From: Clostridia bacterium
Lineage (GTDB): Bacteria; Bacillota; Clostridia; Oscillospirales; Acutalibacteraceae
Length of the DNA: 64,000 bases
Assembly (NCBI GenBank): GCA_017517665.1
Contig: JAFWYP010000035.1
Coordinates: forward strand, 1-64,000
Direction: 5' to 3'
Both the position numbers and the translations under genes were made by a program. Every line of letters begins with the position of its first letter. Within the stretch, counting starts at the first letter, position 1. The notes below the pieces were generated by a model. That model saw only the letters and a program-made list of their open reading frames with translations, searched no databases and was not told the DNA's origin. Positions 24,941 through 32,583 of this stretch are shown here, piece by piece.

Positions 24941-25118
24941 TTGACAAATTCTTCTTATATTGTTACAATGTAGGAAATTATTGAAAGGTAGGTTGACAAG
25001 ATGACAATGATAATTAGCGTAATAAATCGGAGAGTCATTTTGTCCGTTTGCAAATGATGTGATTTATTTTCTGTGAACTGCAAGGCATCTCCGTTTCGGA
25101 GGTGCCTTTAATTGTTTT
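24941..25118 (+). promoter_or_regulatory. Attenuator A: promoter, leader peptide, alternative stems, terminator
   Basis: The promoter is TTGACA (24941-24946), 17 nt, TACAAT (24964-24969). An 18-codon leader (25001-25057) overlaps a stem AATAAATC (25021-25028)/GATTTATT (25061-25068). The terminator AAGGCATCTCCG (25082-25093)/CGGAGGTGCCTT (25097-25108) ends it. CGGAGA inside the leader (25028-25033) can instead pair with TCTCCG (25088-25093) of the terminator, giving a plausible antiterminator. No gene follows before the second promoter. Confidence 0.6.
25001..25057 (+). CDS. Leader peptide A (18 residues)
   Basis: The frame MTMIISVINRRVILSVCK starts at ATG 25001, about 12 nt after AGGTAGG, and ends before the GATTTATT arm of the stem. 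Stalling of the ribosome on it would free the downstream pairing segment. It resembles inducible antibiotic-type leaders in layout, not in sequence. Confidence 0.5.
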   Translation: MTMIISVINRRVILSVCK

Positions 25119-25287
25119 TAAACGATTTAACTGTTACAAATTACAAACACTTATACAGCATTTAATTTTAATAATATTGATGAACAAATCAATCCACAAT
25201 GCAAAAATGTATTGATTTTCTGCAAAAACGCATATTTTGTCGAACTTTAGGTTGTAAAATAAACATTTGCAAATTTAAAAATAATCC
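25119..25287. other. Spacer between the two attenuators
   Basis: AT-rich stretch with no credible frame. If attenuator A once served a gene, that gene has been lost from here. Confidence 0.4.
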
Positions 25288-25520
25288 TTGACAAATTTCT
25301 TTTGCGGTGTTATAGTGTCAAAAAACCAAACGAGGTAAATTCATGAACACATATCTTTTCAGAAAACTTGATATGGATATGAATTGGCTTGCACAGCATG
25401 ATTATCAGTCATCTGGCAGGCTTATACCTCTATATTCATTTTGGGATAGATAACCTTATATTTCCATATGATTATAACGGTGTAAGTAGCTGCAGATACT
25501 TACACCGTTTATTTTTTACC
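25288..25520 (+). promoter_or_regulatory. Attenuator B: promoter, leader peptide, terminator upstream of methyltransferase operon
   Basis: The promoter is TTGACA (25288-25293), 17 nt, TATAGT (25311-25316). A 36-codon leader (25343-25453) is followed by a perfect 13-bp terminator stem, AACGGTGTAAGTA (25477-25489)/TACTTACACCGTT (25497-25509), and TATTTTTTA. The operon's first gene starts at 25536, so transcription must pass this terminator. The layout fits ribosome-mediated attenuation. Confidence 0.7.
25343..25453 (+). CDS. Leader peptide B (36 residues)
   Basis: Begins MNTYLFRKLDMDMNWLAQ, continues HDYQSSGRLIPLYSFWDR and stops 23 nt before the terminator stem. GAGGTAA lies 7 nt before ATG 25343. 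It is rich in aromatic residues near its end. A sensing role (drug or amino acid) is inference. Confidence 0.6.
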   Translation: MNTYLFRKLDMDMNWLAQHDYQSSGRLIPLYSFWDR

Positions 25521-25535
25521 CAAAGGAGAATTGTT

Positions 25536-26372
25536 ATGGAATTATTTGATTTAATTAAAAAGAAACTTTTCAAAAAGCAACCTGTGAAAACAGGTGATCA
25601 TCTTGTAGATTTCTATAACCGTATTGATGAGGATTCTCGCCTTTTATCAAAGCACGGCAGAATTGAGTTCCTCACAACCACAAAGTATGTTGAGAAATAT
25701 CTGAAAGACGGTATGAAGATTATGGAAATCGGTGCCGCTACGGGCAGATACTCACATTACTTTGCTCAAAAAGGTTTTGAAGTTGATGCCGTTGAACTCA
25801 TCGAGCATAACATCAAAGTTTTCAAATCAAAAACACAGCCGAATGAAAAAATCAGCATCAGACAAGGCAACGCAATCAATCTGTCCGAATATCCCGATGA
25901 AAGCTATGATATAACGCTTTTGCTTGGTCCGATGTATCATCTCTACACGGTTGAAGAACAGAAAAAAGCCTTGTCAGAAGCAATGCGAATCACAAAAAGT
26001 GGCGGTTACGTTTTCGTTGCATACTGTATGGTTGACCCGTCTGTATTAACGGGAATTTTCAAAAACAATAAGGTACAGCAAAGCATTGAAGACGGTCTTA
26101 TTGACACCGAAACCTTTGAAACATTCTTTCCTCCGCACGGTGTTTTCAAGCTCTATACAAGAGATGAAATATTTGAGTTAACAGAGATTCTAAATGCTCA
26201 AAGACTGCATTTTCTCGCAACCGACGGTTATGCCTGCCATATGCGTGAGGTAATAGACAAAATGGATAACGAAACCTATGAACTTTATCTGAAATACCAT
26301 TTCAAAACCTGCGAAAGGCAGGATTTAATCGGTTTATCACACCACACACTTGATGTTTTGAGAAAGGAGTAA
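25536..26372 (+). CDS. Class I SAM-dependent methyltransferase
   Basis: ATG 25536 has AAAGGAG 7 nt upstream; the longer frame from 25389 runs through leader and terminator and is rejected. Motif I is IMEIGAATGRYSHYFA, then VDAVEL (acidic SAM ligand), DITLLLGPMYHLYT (motif IV) and MRITKSGGYVFVAY. The C-terminal ~100 residues are family specific (FFPPHGVFKLYTRDEI). The substrate is unknown; the leader/attenuator raises the possibility of a resistance-type function. It is the first gene of a four-gene operon ending at 28822. Confidence 0.8.
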   Translation: MELFDLIKKKLFKKQPVKTGDHLVDFYNRIDEDSRLLSKHGRIEFLTTTKYVEKYLKDGMKIMEIGAATGRYSHYFAQKGFEVDAVELIEHNIKVFKSKTQPNEKISIRQGNAINLSEYPDESYDITLLLGPMYHLYTVEEQKKALSEAMRITKSGGYVFVAYCMVDPSVLTGIFKNNKVQQSIEDGLIDTETFETFFPPHGVFKLYTRDEIFELTEILNAQRLHFLATDGYACHMREVIDKMDNETYELYLKYHFKTCERQDLIGLSHHTLDVLRKE

Positions 26373-26376
26373 AACT

Positions 26377-27498
26377 ATGATTACATACCCGAATTATGAC
26401 AGGAGTATTTTATCAATCGCTTCGTCTGTTTTAAATCACTTTGGTGTTAAAGACTGCCAACATAAAACCTTGCCCGAGTTTGATAAACTGCTTGAAAAAG
26501 ACTACAAAAATATAATCGTAATGCTTTTTGACGGTTTGGGCGTTTCGGCAATCAACGAGCACCTGAACGAAAATGACTTTCTGAGAAAACATTTTGTGTG
26601 TCCGATTTCGTCTGTATTCCCCTCAACAACCGTTGCTGCAACAACAGCAATAGAAAGCGGATACTCACCCGTTGAAACAGCCTGGCTCGGATGGGATTTA
26701 TACTTTGATGAAATAGGCGAAAATGTTGCGGTATTCCGCAATGCTTTACAGAAAAACGGAAAACCTGCTGCAAATTATAATGTAGCTTGGAAATATATCC
26801 CTTACAAAAGAATATTTGAGCGCATTGAAGAAATAAACGGTAAAGGCTCTGCGATTTACGTATCTCCGTTCTCAAAGCATCATATAAAAAGTGTGCCTCA
26901 TATTTGCAAAACCGTAAAACGGCTTTCAAGAAGAAGAAAGAAAAAATATATTTACACCTATTGGCATCAGCCCGATACGGCAATGCACAGATACGGTGTT
27001 AAAAGCGAGCAGGCACACGAACAGATTTTATTGATTAACAGCGAAGTGGAAAAGCTTTGCGGTAAATTGCAAAATTCACTCATAATCATAACCGCAGACC
27101 ACGGACTGTGTGACGGTGTGAATGAATATCTTGAGGATTATCCCAAGCTTTCCGCAATGCTGAAACATCCTCCGTCAATCGAACCGAGAGCCCTGAGCTT
27201 TTTTGTAAAAGACGGTATGAAGGATGATTTCAAAAACGAGTTCAACAAACTTTTCGGCGATGATTTCAGACTTATGACAAAAGAAGAAGTCTTTGCGAAT
27301 AATCTTTTCGGATTCGGCAAAACACACGCAAGAGCATATGATTTTGTTGGTGATTTCCTTGCTGTTGCAACAGGTGATAAATCGTTGTTTATAGAGCGTG
27401 AAGAGCGTGAGTTCGTCGGTGTTCACGCAGGTCTTACCGAAGATGAAATGACTGTACCGTTTATCGCAATAGAAACAAAGAAAAGGTGTAAGAAATGA
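26377..27498 (+). CDS. Alkaline-phosphatase-superfamily phosphodiesterase/nucleotide pyrophosphatase
   Basis: The metal-binding plan of nucleotide pyrophosphatase/phosphodiesterases is visible: VMLFDGLG (first Asp), FPSTTVAATTAIESG (nucleophile Thr), YWHQPDTAMHRYG, IITADHGLCDG and a late GVHAGLT. It is a 373-residue cytoplasmic enzyme with no signal peptide. Such proteins hydrolyse phosphodiesters or release phosphonate/phosphate groups; the substrate is unclear. AAAGGAG precedes the ATG, 4 nt after the methyltransferase stop. It overlaps the next gene by ATGA. Confidence 0.85.
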   Translation: MITYPNYDRSILSIASSVLNHFGVKDCQHKTLPEFDKLLEKDYKNIIVMLFDGLGVSAINEHLNENDFLRKHFVCPISSVFPSTTVAATTAIESGYSPVETAWLGWDLYFDEIGENVAVFRNALQKNGKPAANYNVAWKYIPYKRIFERIEEINGKGSAIYVSPFSKHHIKSVPHICKTVKRLSRRRKKKYIYTYWHQPDTAMHRYGVKSEQAHEQILLINSEVEKLCGKLQNSLIIITADHGLCDGVNEYLEDYPKLSAMLKHPPSIEPRALSFFVKDGMKDDFKNEFNKLFGDDFRLMTKEEVFANNLFGFGKTHARAYDFVGDFLAVATGDKSLFIEREEREFVGVHAGLTEDEMTVPFIAIETKKRCKK

Positions 27499-28046
27499 AT
27501 AAAACAAATCAAGAATTATATTATGAACGAACTCCCGTTCTTGAAACAGAACGGCTGTTTTTAAGACCGTTAACTCCTGAAGATGCACCCACAGCTTTCT
27601 TATGGCACAGCGATCCGAGAGTTAACAAGTTTATGTCATATCCTCTTTACACCGATATTAGCCAGACTGTTCGATGGATTACTGAAATAGTCCCCGTTGA
27701 AGAAGATTTCCATTGGGGAATAGTTCTAAAAGAAGGAAATATTCTTATCGGTAGTATCAGCATAGGACCGATGGGAAATGACGACGGTGTTTGGGGCTTC
27801 GGCTATAACATAAGGTATGAATATTGGAACAAGGGTTATACAACCGAAGCTACAAAGCGAATTATCAAGTATTCTCTCGAGGTTCACGGCATAAAGGATT
27901 TCACAGCAAGTCATGCTGTTGATAACCCTGCATCGGGCAGAGTTATGGAAAAATGCGGCTTGAAGTTTGAAAGCTATGGCGAACATTCCAAGCGTGACGG
28001 CTCTGTGACTTATAAAGTAAAGAATTACAGAATGCATATTGATTGA
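27495..28046 (+). CDS. GNAT acetyltransferase, RimJ/RimL-like
   Basis: The start ETERLFLRPLTPEDAPTAFL and the acetyl-CoA segment YWNKGYTTEATKRIIKYSLE are typical of the RimJ/RimL branch, which acetylates protein N-termini or drugs. It overlaps the phosphodiesterase by 4 bp (ATGA), so it is translationally coupled. The target is unknown. Confidence 0.85.
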   Translation: MNKTNQELYYERTPVLETERLFLRPLTPEDAPTAFLWHSDPRVNKFMSYPLYTDISQTVRWITEIVPVEEDFHWGIVLKEGNILIGSISIGPMGNDDGVWGFGYNIRYEYWNKGYTTEATKRIIKYSLEVHGIKDFTASHAVDNPASGRVMEKCGLKFESYGEHSKRDGSVTYKVKNYRMHID

Positions 28047-28057
28047 GGTGTAATAAT

Positions 28058-28822
28058 GTGAAAATAGAAAACATTGATAACGGCAATGCTTTTGACTTTG
28101 GTAAAACCTCTGCCGAATACGCAAAGTACAGAGATATTTATCCAAAAGAGTTATATAACAAGCTTTATGAAATCGGTATAGGTAAAAATGGTTGTTCATG
28201 GCTTGATATCGGCACGGGAACAGGTGTTTTACCTCTTAATCTGTACTCCTACGGAGCAGACATAAAAGCAATAGATATTTCTGAAAGTCAGATTGCTGCC
28301 GCAAGAATTCTTGCAACTGAAAAAGGTGCTGATAATATTGAGTTTTCTGTGTCACCTGCAGAAGAAACACCATTTGAAAACAACAGTTTTGACTTCATTA
28401 CGGCTGCACAGTGTTTCTGGTATTTTGACCGTGAGAAGATTATCAAAGAAATAAAACGCTTGTTAAAACCGAATGGCATTTTTGTGAAGATTTATATGAG
28501 CTACACTCTCGATGATGAGATAGCCAAAAAGTCACACGAGCTTGTAAAGAAAATAAACACAAGCTGGACTCCCGGTGCATCAGGTTCAAAGGATATGTAT
28601 AACCATCCTTTTGAAAACGGTCAGCTTGATATTTTCGAGTGCAAACTCCCGTTTACCCATGAAAGCTGGCATGGCAGAATGCTCGCCTGCCGAGGAACAA
28701 AAGCTTCAATGGATAAAGAAACTTTAAGCAAATGGGAAAAAGCACATTTGGAATTGCTTTCACAGTATCCGGAAGAGTTTAAAATCAATCACAAAATCTA
28801 TATAGCAACATACAAAATATAA
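28058..28822 (+). CDS. Class I SAM-dependent methyltransferase (UbiE/COQ5-type)
   Basis: Motif I is WLDIGTGTGVLPLNL, the acidic residue is in IKAIDISESQ, and the post-motif region reads NSFDFITAAQCFWYFD then IKRLLKPNGIFVKIYM. The start is GTG 28058 with GAGGTG 7 nt upstream; the TTG at 28043 lies before that site. It is the last gene of the attenuated operon and a terminator follows at once. It differs from the first methyltransferase of the operon, so the operon carries two distinct methylation activities. Confidence 0.8.
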   Translation: MKIENIDNGNAFDFGKTSAEYAKYRDIYPKELYNKLYEIGIGKNGCSWLDIGTGTGVLPLNLYSYGADIKAIDISESQIAAARILATEKGADNIEFSVSPAEETPFENNSFDFITAAQCFWYFDREKIIKEIKRLLKPNGIFVKIYMSYTLDDEIAKKSHELVKKINTSWTPGASGSKDMYNHPFENGQLDIFECKLPFTHESWHGRMLACRGTKASMDKETLSKWEKAHLELLSQYPEEFKINHKIYIATYKI

Positions 28823-28827
28823 AAATA

Positions 28828-28870
28828 AACCGCAATAGAGTCTCAACAGATTCTTCATTGCGGTTTTTAT
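28828..28870 (+). terminator. Terminator of the methyltransferase operon
   Basis: AACCGCAAT (28828-28836) pairs with ATTGCGGTT (28857-28865), followed by TTTTA. Confidence 0.8.
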
Positions 28871-28953
28871 CGTTTTATGTTGTAATTCTGCACAATTACT
28901 AAAGTGTTTATTTGTCGAAAACAGAGAAAGTCTGAAAAAGCAAAAATTTTTTC

Positions 28954-28986
28954 GTAACATTATGCGATTTTCCTCATTTATATATA
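28954..28986 (+). promoter_or_regulatory. ECF-like promoter block (copy 3) before the LytTR gene
   Basis: GTAACA (28954-28959), then 14 nt ending TTTTCC, then TCATTTATATATA (28974-28986). The spacing equals that of the two minus-strand blocks at 31587-31615 and 33442-33470. Confidence 0.5.
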
Positions 28987-29025
28987 GAAATTCATTTCTG
29001 TATTATGAATGAGGAAGGTGTTTTT

Positions 29026-29529
29026 ATGGGTTCTTTAGTATGCAATGCGGCAGAAAAGGAAGCAATCAAAGCTAAACTGATTGAATTTATGGAGCAAAAT
29101 GACATTGCATATAATCTACTTGAGTGTTGCGGCTGTGACAGATTTTGCGTTGATTTAAGCAGTGAGGAAAACACTTGTAAAAGGTATTGTTGCAACTCTG
29201 GGATTACTGTGCAAACAAGTAACAAAGATATTTGCAGAATATATCCCCATGAGATTCTTTACATTGCAATTGAAGAAAGAAAATCAGTTCTGTATCTGAC
29301 AGACAGAAAAATTGAAACCAACTACCACCTTGACCATTGGAAAGGTATTCTCGACCTTAAAATATTCGTCCAACCGCATCACAGCTTTATTGTTAATCTC
29401 AATTATGTCGATGAGGTTACAAGAGAATGGGTAAAAGTAAAATACAAGGGTGAAGAATATCCGGTTTATATATCTTCACGGAAATATAATTCGTTCAGAA
29501 ATGCATTTTTAAAATTCGGTGAAAAGTAA
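29026..29529 (+). CDS. Stand-alone LytTR DNA-binding protein
   Basis: The C-terminal 100 residues are a LytTR domain (DICRIYPHEILYIAIEERKS, then VQPHHSFIVNLNYVDEV, ending YISSRKYNSFRNAFLKF). The N-terminal ~65 residues lack a receiver domain but are Cys-rich (LLECCGCDRFCVD, CKRYCC), which could bind a metal or sense redox state. GAGGAAGG precedes ATG 29026; the ATG at 29005 lies before that site. LytTR domains bind paired direct repeats. It is probably co-transcribed with the zinc-ribbon protein 66 nt downstream. Confidence 0.8.
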   Translation: MGSLVCNAAEKEAIKAKLIEFMEQNDIAYNLLECCGCDRFCVDLSSEENTCKRYCCNSGITVQTSNKDICRIYPHEILYIAIEERKSVLYLTDRKIETNYHLDHWKGILDLKIFVQPHHSFIVNLNYVDEVTREWVKVKYKGEEYPVYISSRKYNSFRNAFLKFGEK

Positions 29530-29595
29530 TATAACATTTCTCGATTTAAATCATACACATAAATTCTTTTATTTAATTATCAGGAGGTAAAAAAT

Positions 29596-31266
29596 ATGCG
29601 TTGTCCAAAATGTAATTTTGAAAACAAAAACAATACCGGGTATTGTTCTAAGTGTGGAGCTGAACTCAACACGGTTAATCCGTCAAACGATGAAAAATCC
29701 AAGAAGCAAAGAACAATATTAATTGTTTATTTAGTTGTTCTCACTCTTTTAATTGCAATCCTTTCAAATCCCGTTACAACCGTTCTTGGAGTTGTGTTGA
29801 TACTGTTGCCTTTCATTATTCGCAAGAAGAAGGAAAAGGAACATATCGACTCTCTGAAAAATGATTTGGAAAAACAAAAAGAAAACCTGGATTTATGTCA
29901 GCGAGAGAAGAATGAATTAGAAGAACAAGCAGAAAAGCTGGGATTTAAAGAATACACCCAAACAAAAGCAGAGGTTGACAAATTAAACGGTGAAATTGCG
30001 ACTTTAAATTCTGAAGTTGTTAACTACCAAAGCAGAATCACCGGTTTAAAAGAAGATTACGAAAAATCTCTGAAACAGCTCAAAACAGCTACTAATAAAC
30101 TTAATAAAGCAAAAGAGTTATACAGAGCAATCGACTATTCCATAAATACATATTTCGGATATGTTCCGACGTTTGAACAGTGTAAGCTACCTGAATCTAT
30201 CGTAAGTGATTTGGAAGAACTTGCTCCTACCGTTACCCTCAAGCTTCACTGCATGGATATGAGGGAACTTCGCAAAGCATTTAACGAGAATAAAAAAGAG
30301 ATTGAAAAAATCAAAGAACAGTATCGAGGCAGATATACAACAAAAGTTAACCAGGCTCTTTATGATCTGATTGTTGTTGCACTTGATTCCGAATTGCAGA
30401 ACGTTCTCACATCCCTTAAATATGAAAAACTTGATATTGGGGTTGATTCAATAAAAAGTATGACCTCAAAATATCTTGAAATGGTAAGTAAGGCAAATCA
30501 GAACATGGTTGGTACGCTTTCTGCCTTTATCGGTACTATGGAGTATCTTTATATCAACGCTGTAAAAATCGAATACAACTATTACGTTAAAAAAGAACAG
30601 GCAAGACAAGAACAAATTGCAATCCGTGAACAGATGAGACAGGAAGCAAAAGAACGCAAGGAGCTTGAACTTCAGAAAGCAAAATTTGAAGCTGAAGAAG
30701 AAAAATACCGTAATGAAATCAGCAGTGTTGAAGCACAAATGCAGAGTGCTTCCGCAGATGAGGTTTCTGCATTAGAAGCAAAAATTGCCGAGCTTAAAGC
30801 ACAGATGTCTGACATGATAATCAAGAAAGATGAGATTGTTAAATTACAGAACGGTAAAGCAGGAAATATCTACGTTATCAGTAACCTTGGTTCATTCGGA
30901 GAAAACATGTTTAAAATCGGTATGACAAGACGCCTCAATCCTCAAGAAAGAGTTGATGAGCTTGGCAGTGCCAGTGTTCCGTTTGAATTTGATGTTCATT
31001 GCTTTATTTTCTCAAACAATGCGGTTGAACTTGAAAGTCAAATCCATACTCAACTGAACGAAAAACGAGTAAACAAAGTTAACCTGAGAAAAGAATTTTT
31101 CTATTCAAATGTCGATGAACTTGAAGCACTTGTACATCAGATCGATCCTACCGCCGAATTCACAAAAACAATGGCGGCGGAAGATTACAGACAGTCAATT
31201 TCAAGTGATACAGTATATTCAACCGATTATGTATCTGACGAAAATGAGGATGATAACGACAATTAA
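29596..31266 (+). CDS. Zinc-ribbon, transmembrane, coiled-coil protein with C-terminal T5orf172 (GIY-YIG-like) domain
   Basis: A zinc ribbon (CPKCNFENKNNTGYCSKCG, residues 3-21) is followed by two membrane segments (residues 41-75) and a long coiled coil (80-170). A DUF4041-like helical region follows (about 180-340) with more coiled coil. The T5orf172/Mug113 domain begins near residue 423 (GNIYVISNLG, FKIGMT, ERVDELGSASVP). This domain is a GIY-YIG relative: NIYVI and FKIGMTRR match the nuclease motifs and EFF near 500 supplies an acidic residue. Membrane tethering of such a domain is unusual. AGGAGG precedes the start. The function is unknown; a DNA-processing or anti-invader role is speculative. 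Confidence 0.75.
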   Translation: MRCPKCNFENKNNTGYCSKCGAELNTVNPSNDEKSKKQRTILIVYLVVLTLLIAILSNPVTTVLGVVLILLPFIIRKKKEKEHIDSLKNDLEKQKENLDLCQREKNELEEQAEKLGFKEYTQTKAEVDKLNGEIATLNSEVVNYQSRITGLKEDYEKSLKQLKTATNKLNKAKELYRAIDYSINTYFGYVPTFEQCKLPESIVSDLEELAPTVTLKLHCMDMRELRKAFNENKKEIEKIKEQYRGRYTTKVNQALYDLIVVALDSELQNVLTSLKYEKLDIGVDSIKSMTSKYLEMVSKANQNMVGTLSAFIGTMEYLYINAVKIEYNYYVKKEQARQEQIAIREQMRQEAKERKELELQKAKFEAEEEKYRNEISSVEAQMQSASADEVSALEAKIAELKAQMSDMIIKKDEIVKLQNGKAGNIYVISNLGSFGENMFKIGMTRRLNPQERVDELGSASVPFEFDVHCFIFSNNAVELESQIHTQLNEKRVNKVNLRKEFFYSNVDELEALVHQIDPTAEFTKTMAAEDYRQSISSDTVYSTDYVSDENEDDNDN

Positions 31267-31299
31267 TATGTGTCACAAAAATTAAGCATAAGACTAACA

Positions 31300-31337
31300 A
31301 GCCATACAAGCTGATTTAAGGTCAACTTGTATGGCTT
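31300..31337 (+). terminator. Terminator-like dyad, GCCATACAAG family (copy 1)
   Basis: AGCCATACAAG (31300-31310) pairs with CTTGTATGGCT (31326-31336). The same stem recurs at 39910 and 40877. Confidence 0.65.
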
Positions 31338-31351
31338 CGTTGTATTATTGT

Positions 31352-31558
31352 TCAGTTATTCTTTGGGCGTTCTGACATATATGTTCTGTACGCAACGAGG
31401 GCATTCAGGCAAAGGTCGATTAAGTGTGTATCCATTTCATTTATCGGTTTTTCGAGTTCTTCGCTGATAAGCTTATCCAACTTTTTAGCATTAAGTTTAA
31501 GAGTTTTGTCGTTCAGATATGTTCTTATTACAGCAAGGCAGCGTTTATATTCTTTCAA
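31352..31558 (-). CDS. Small protein resembling the N-terminal domain of the nearby anti-sigma factor
   Basis: This 68-residue soluble helical protein has TTG 31558 as start and AGAGGTG 5 nt upstream. Its segment DKLISEELEKPINEMDTHLI, continuing DLCLNALVAY, resembles the anti-sigma N-terminus at 32584 (DKLMAII, KEMDSDLVTECVDFLMEL). Both share DKL, then EMD-S/T-x-L-I/V, a Cys and a closing helix. Its upstream region carries the same promoter-like block as the anti-sigma gene. I infer a sigma-binding or competing role; no function is established. Confidence 0.6.
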   Translation of the reverse strand: MKEYKRCLAVIRTYLNDKTLKLNAKKLDKLISEELEKPINEMDTHLIDLCLNALVAYRTYMSERPKNN

Positions 31559-31586
31559 AATATCACCTCTGATTTTTGTCTATAAC

Positions 31587-31615
31587 TATATATGACAAAA
31601 AGTCGGGTTTGTCAC
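31587..31615 (-). promoter_or_regulatory. ECF-like promoter block (copy 2)
   Basis: On the minus strand GTGACAAA opens at 31615 and TCATATATA closes at 31587, with a T-rich spacer ending TTTTTG. It lies 29 nt before the TTG start at 31558, and its layout is identical to copy 1. Confidence 0.6.
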
Positions 31616-31624
31616 GAAAAAAAT

Positions 31625-31658
31625 TTAACCGAGCTTGCTTTTTGGCAAACTCGGTTAA
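31625..31658 (-). terminator. Terminator of the SLOG gene
   Basis: TTAACCGAG (31625-31633) pairs with CTCGGTTAA (31650-31658), followed on the minus strand by a T run. The stem overlaps the stop codon. Confidence 0.7.
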
Positions 31659-32140
31659 TTTTCGTTTTGAATATGATAAAGATTAATAATTCGCTTTTCG
31701 TTCTTCTCCGCATATCTGAGAGCTTGATATGCACCGCCCGATTCGTTTTTAACATAAACAACAACCATATCCGAACGGTCAATCATATCCCTGTTTCTTG
31801 CCACTATGGCATATTTGAAATTACAGTCGGCAGATGCCTCGCAGATTTCTATTGAATCATAATAACTTTCAAAAGACTCGGTGTTGTTACGGAGTTCTGC
31901 GGTTTCATATGGAAGAACGAGGGTGAGAAAAACGTTGTCATTGCCCGTTTCTTTTTTCAGTTTTCGGATAACAGAAGCTGCCATCAGGTCAAAATCGCCG
32001 TTTCTGCCGACAAGAAGCTCGATTTCTCTGCTTCCTCTTTGCATTATAATGCGCAGAAGCTCATAGAGCTTACTTTCGACGGTATTATAATCTTCAATTA
32101 TTCTGTGACCAAATAGGCTGACGGTATATTTCTCTTTCAT
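31655..32140 (-). CDS. SLOG-superfamily (DUF1273-like) protein
   Basis: The opening strand KEKYTVSLFGHRIIEDYN, a central IELLVGRNGDFDLMAASVIR and the C-terminal DRSDMVVVYVKNESGGAYQA form the Rossmann-like SLOG nucleotide-binding fold. Members bind nucleotides or their derivatives in signalling; the ligand is unknown. ATG 32140 is favoured over the upstream frame, which runs through a perfect hairpin at 32161-32186. It is about 160 residues and follows the Cys-rich secreted protein on the same strand. Confidence 0.75.
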   Translation of the reverse strand: MKEKYTVSLFGHRIIEDYNTVESKLYELLRIIMQRGSREIELLVGRNGDFDLMAASVIRKLKKETGNDNVFLTLVLPYETAELRNNTESFESYYDSIEICEASADCNFKYAIVARNRDMIDRSDMVVVYVKNESGGAYQALRYAEKNEKRIINLYHIQNEN

Positions 32141-32160
32141 TTCTCTCACCCAAAGGTTAT

Positions 32161-32186
32161 TGCCGATGTGCAAAAGCACATCGGCA
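32161..32186. terminator. Perfect hairpin GCCGATGTGC/GCACATCGGC
   Basis: An 11-bp stem with an AAAA (or TTTT) loop lies between the secreted-protein gene and the SLOG gene. There is no T run, so it may be a processing or partial-termination site. Confidence 0.5.
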
Positions 32187-32195
32187 AAATAATAT

Positions 32196-32582
32196 TTAGC
32201 AACAGCTGATGTATTCGCTATGAATTAAGGTGGTGTTAGTATAATCACATCTTGAACAGGCTTCAAATGTGAAATATTCTTTAAGACATCTGGGAGATGT
32301 TGCTCTGACTTTATGTGTTATGGTTATGGTATTAGTACTTTCAAGCTTGTGACCCAACAATGTGCATGTAAGACCATAGGTTTCTGCACCGTTATCGTCC
32401 AAATTATAGTAATCAGCAATAAATCTGCTCTGCATTTCGGATGAAACACCGTTTTCAAAAATAAAAACTGTCTGTCCGTCATTTACGGTTATGTTTTCCG
32501 AAGCATCATCTGCCGAAGCCGAAATTGACATAATGCAAAAAACAAGAGCCACCGATATTATAAGTGCAAATAATTTTTTCAT
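32196..32582 (-). CDS. Small secreted Cys-rich protein
   Basis: A clear signal peptide (MKKLFALIISVALVFCI, then SISASADD) precedes ~100 residues with six Cys, most in the C-terminal block (TCTLLGHKL, SPRCLKEYFTFEACSRCDYT, ending SCC). The HK-V-R...C...CSRCDYT pattern looks like a small metal- or disulfide-stabilised domain seen in secreted clostridial proteins of unknown role. It starts 1 nt after the anti-sigma gene and is probably made under the same control. Confidence 0.7.
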   Translation of the reverse strand: MKKLFALIISVALVFCIMSISASADDASENITVNDGQTVFIFENGVSSEMQSRFIADYYNLDDNGAETYGLTCTLLGHKLESTNTITITHKVRATSPRCLKEYFTFEACSRCDYTNTTLIHSEYISCC

Positions 32583-32583
32583 G

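Noticed and set aside
24941..25118. T-box riboswitch
   Set aside because: No T-box sequence or specifier-loop layout is visible, while a short leader frame and alternative stems are.
25389..25535. N-terminal extension of the methyltransferase to 25389
   Set aside because: It would run through the end of the leader frame and the terminator stem; ATG 25536 has a proper ribosome site.
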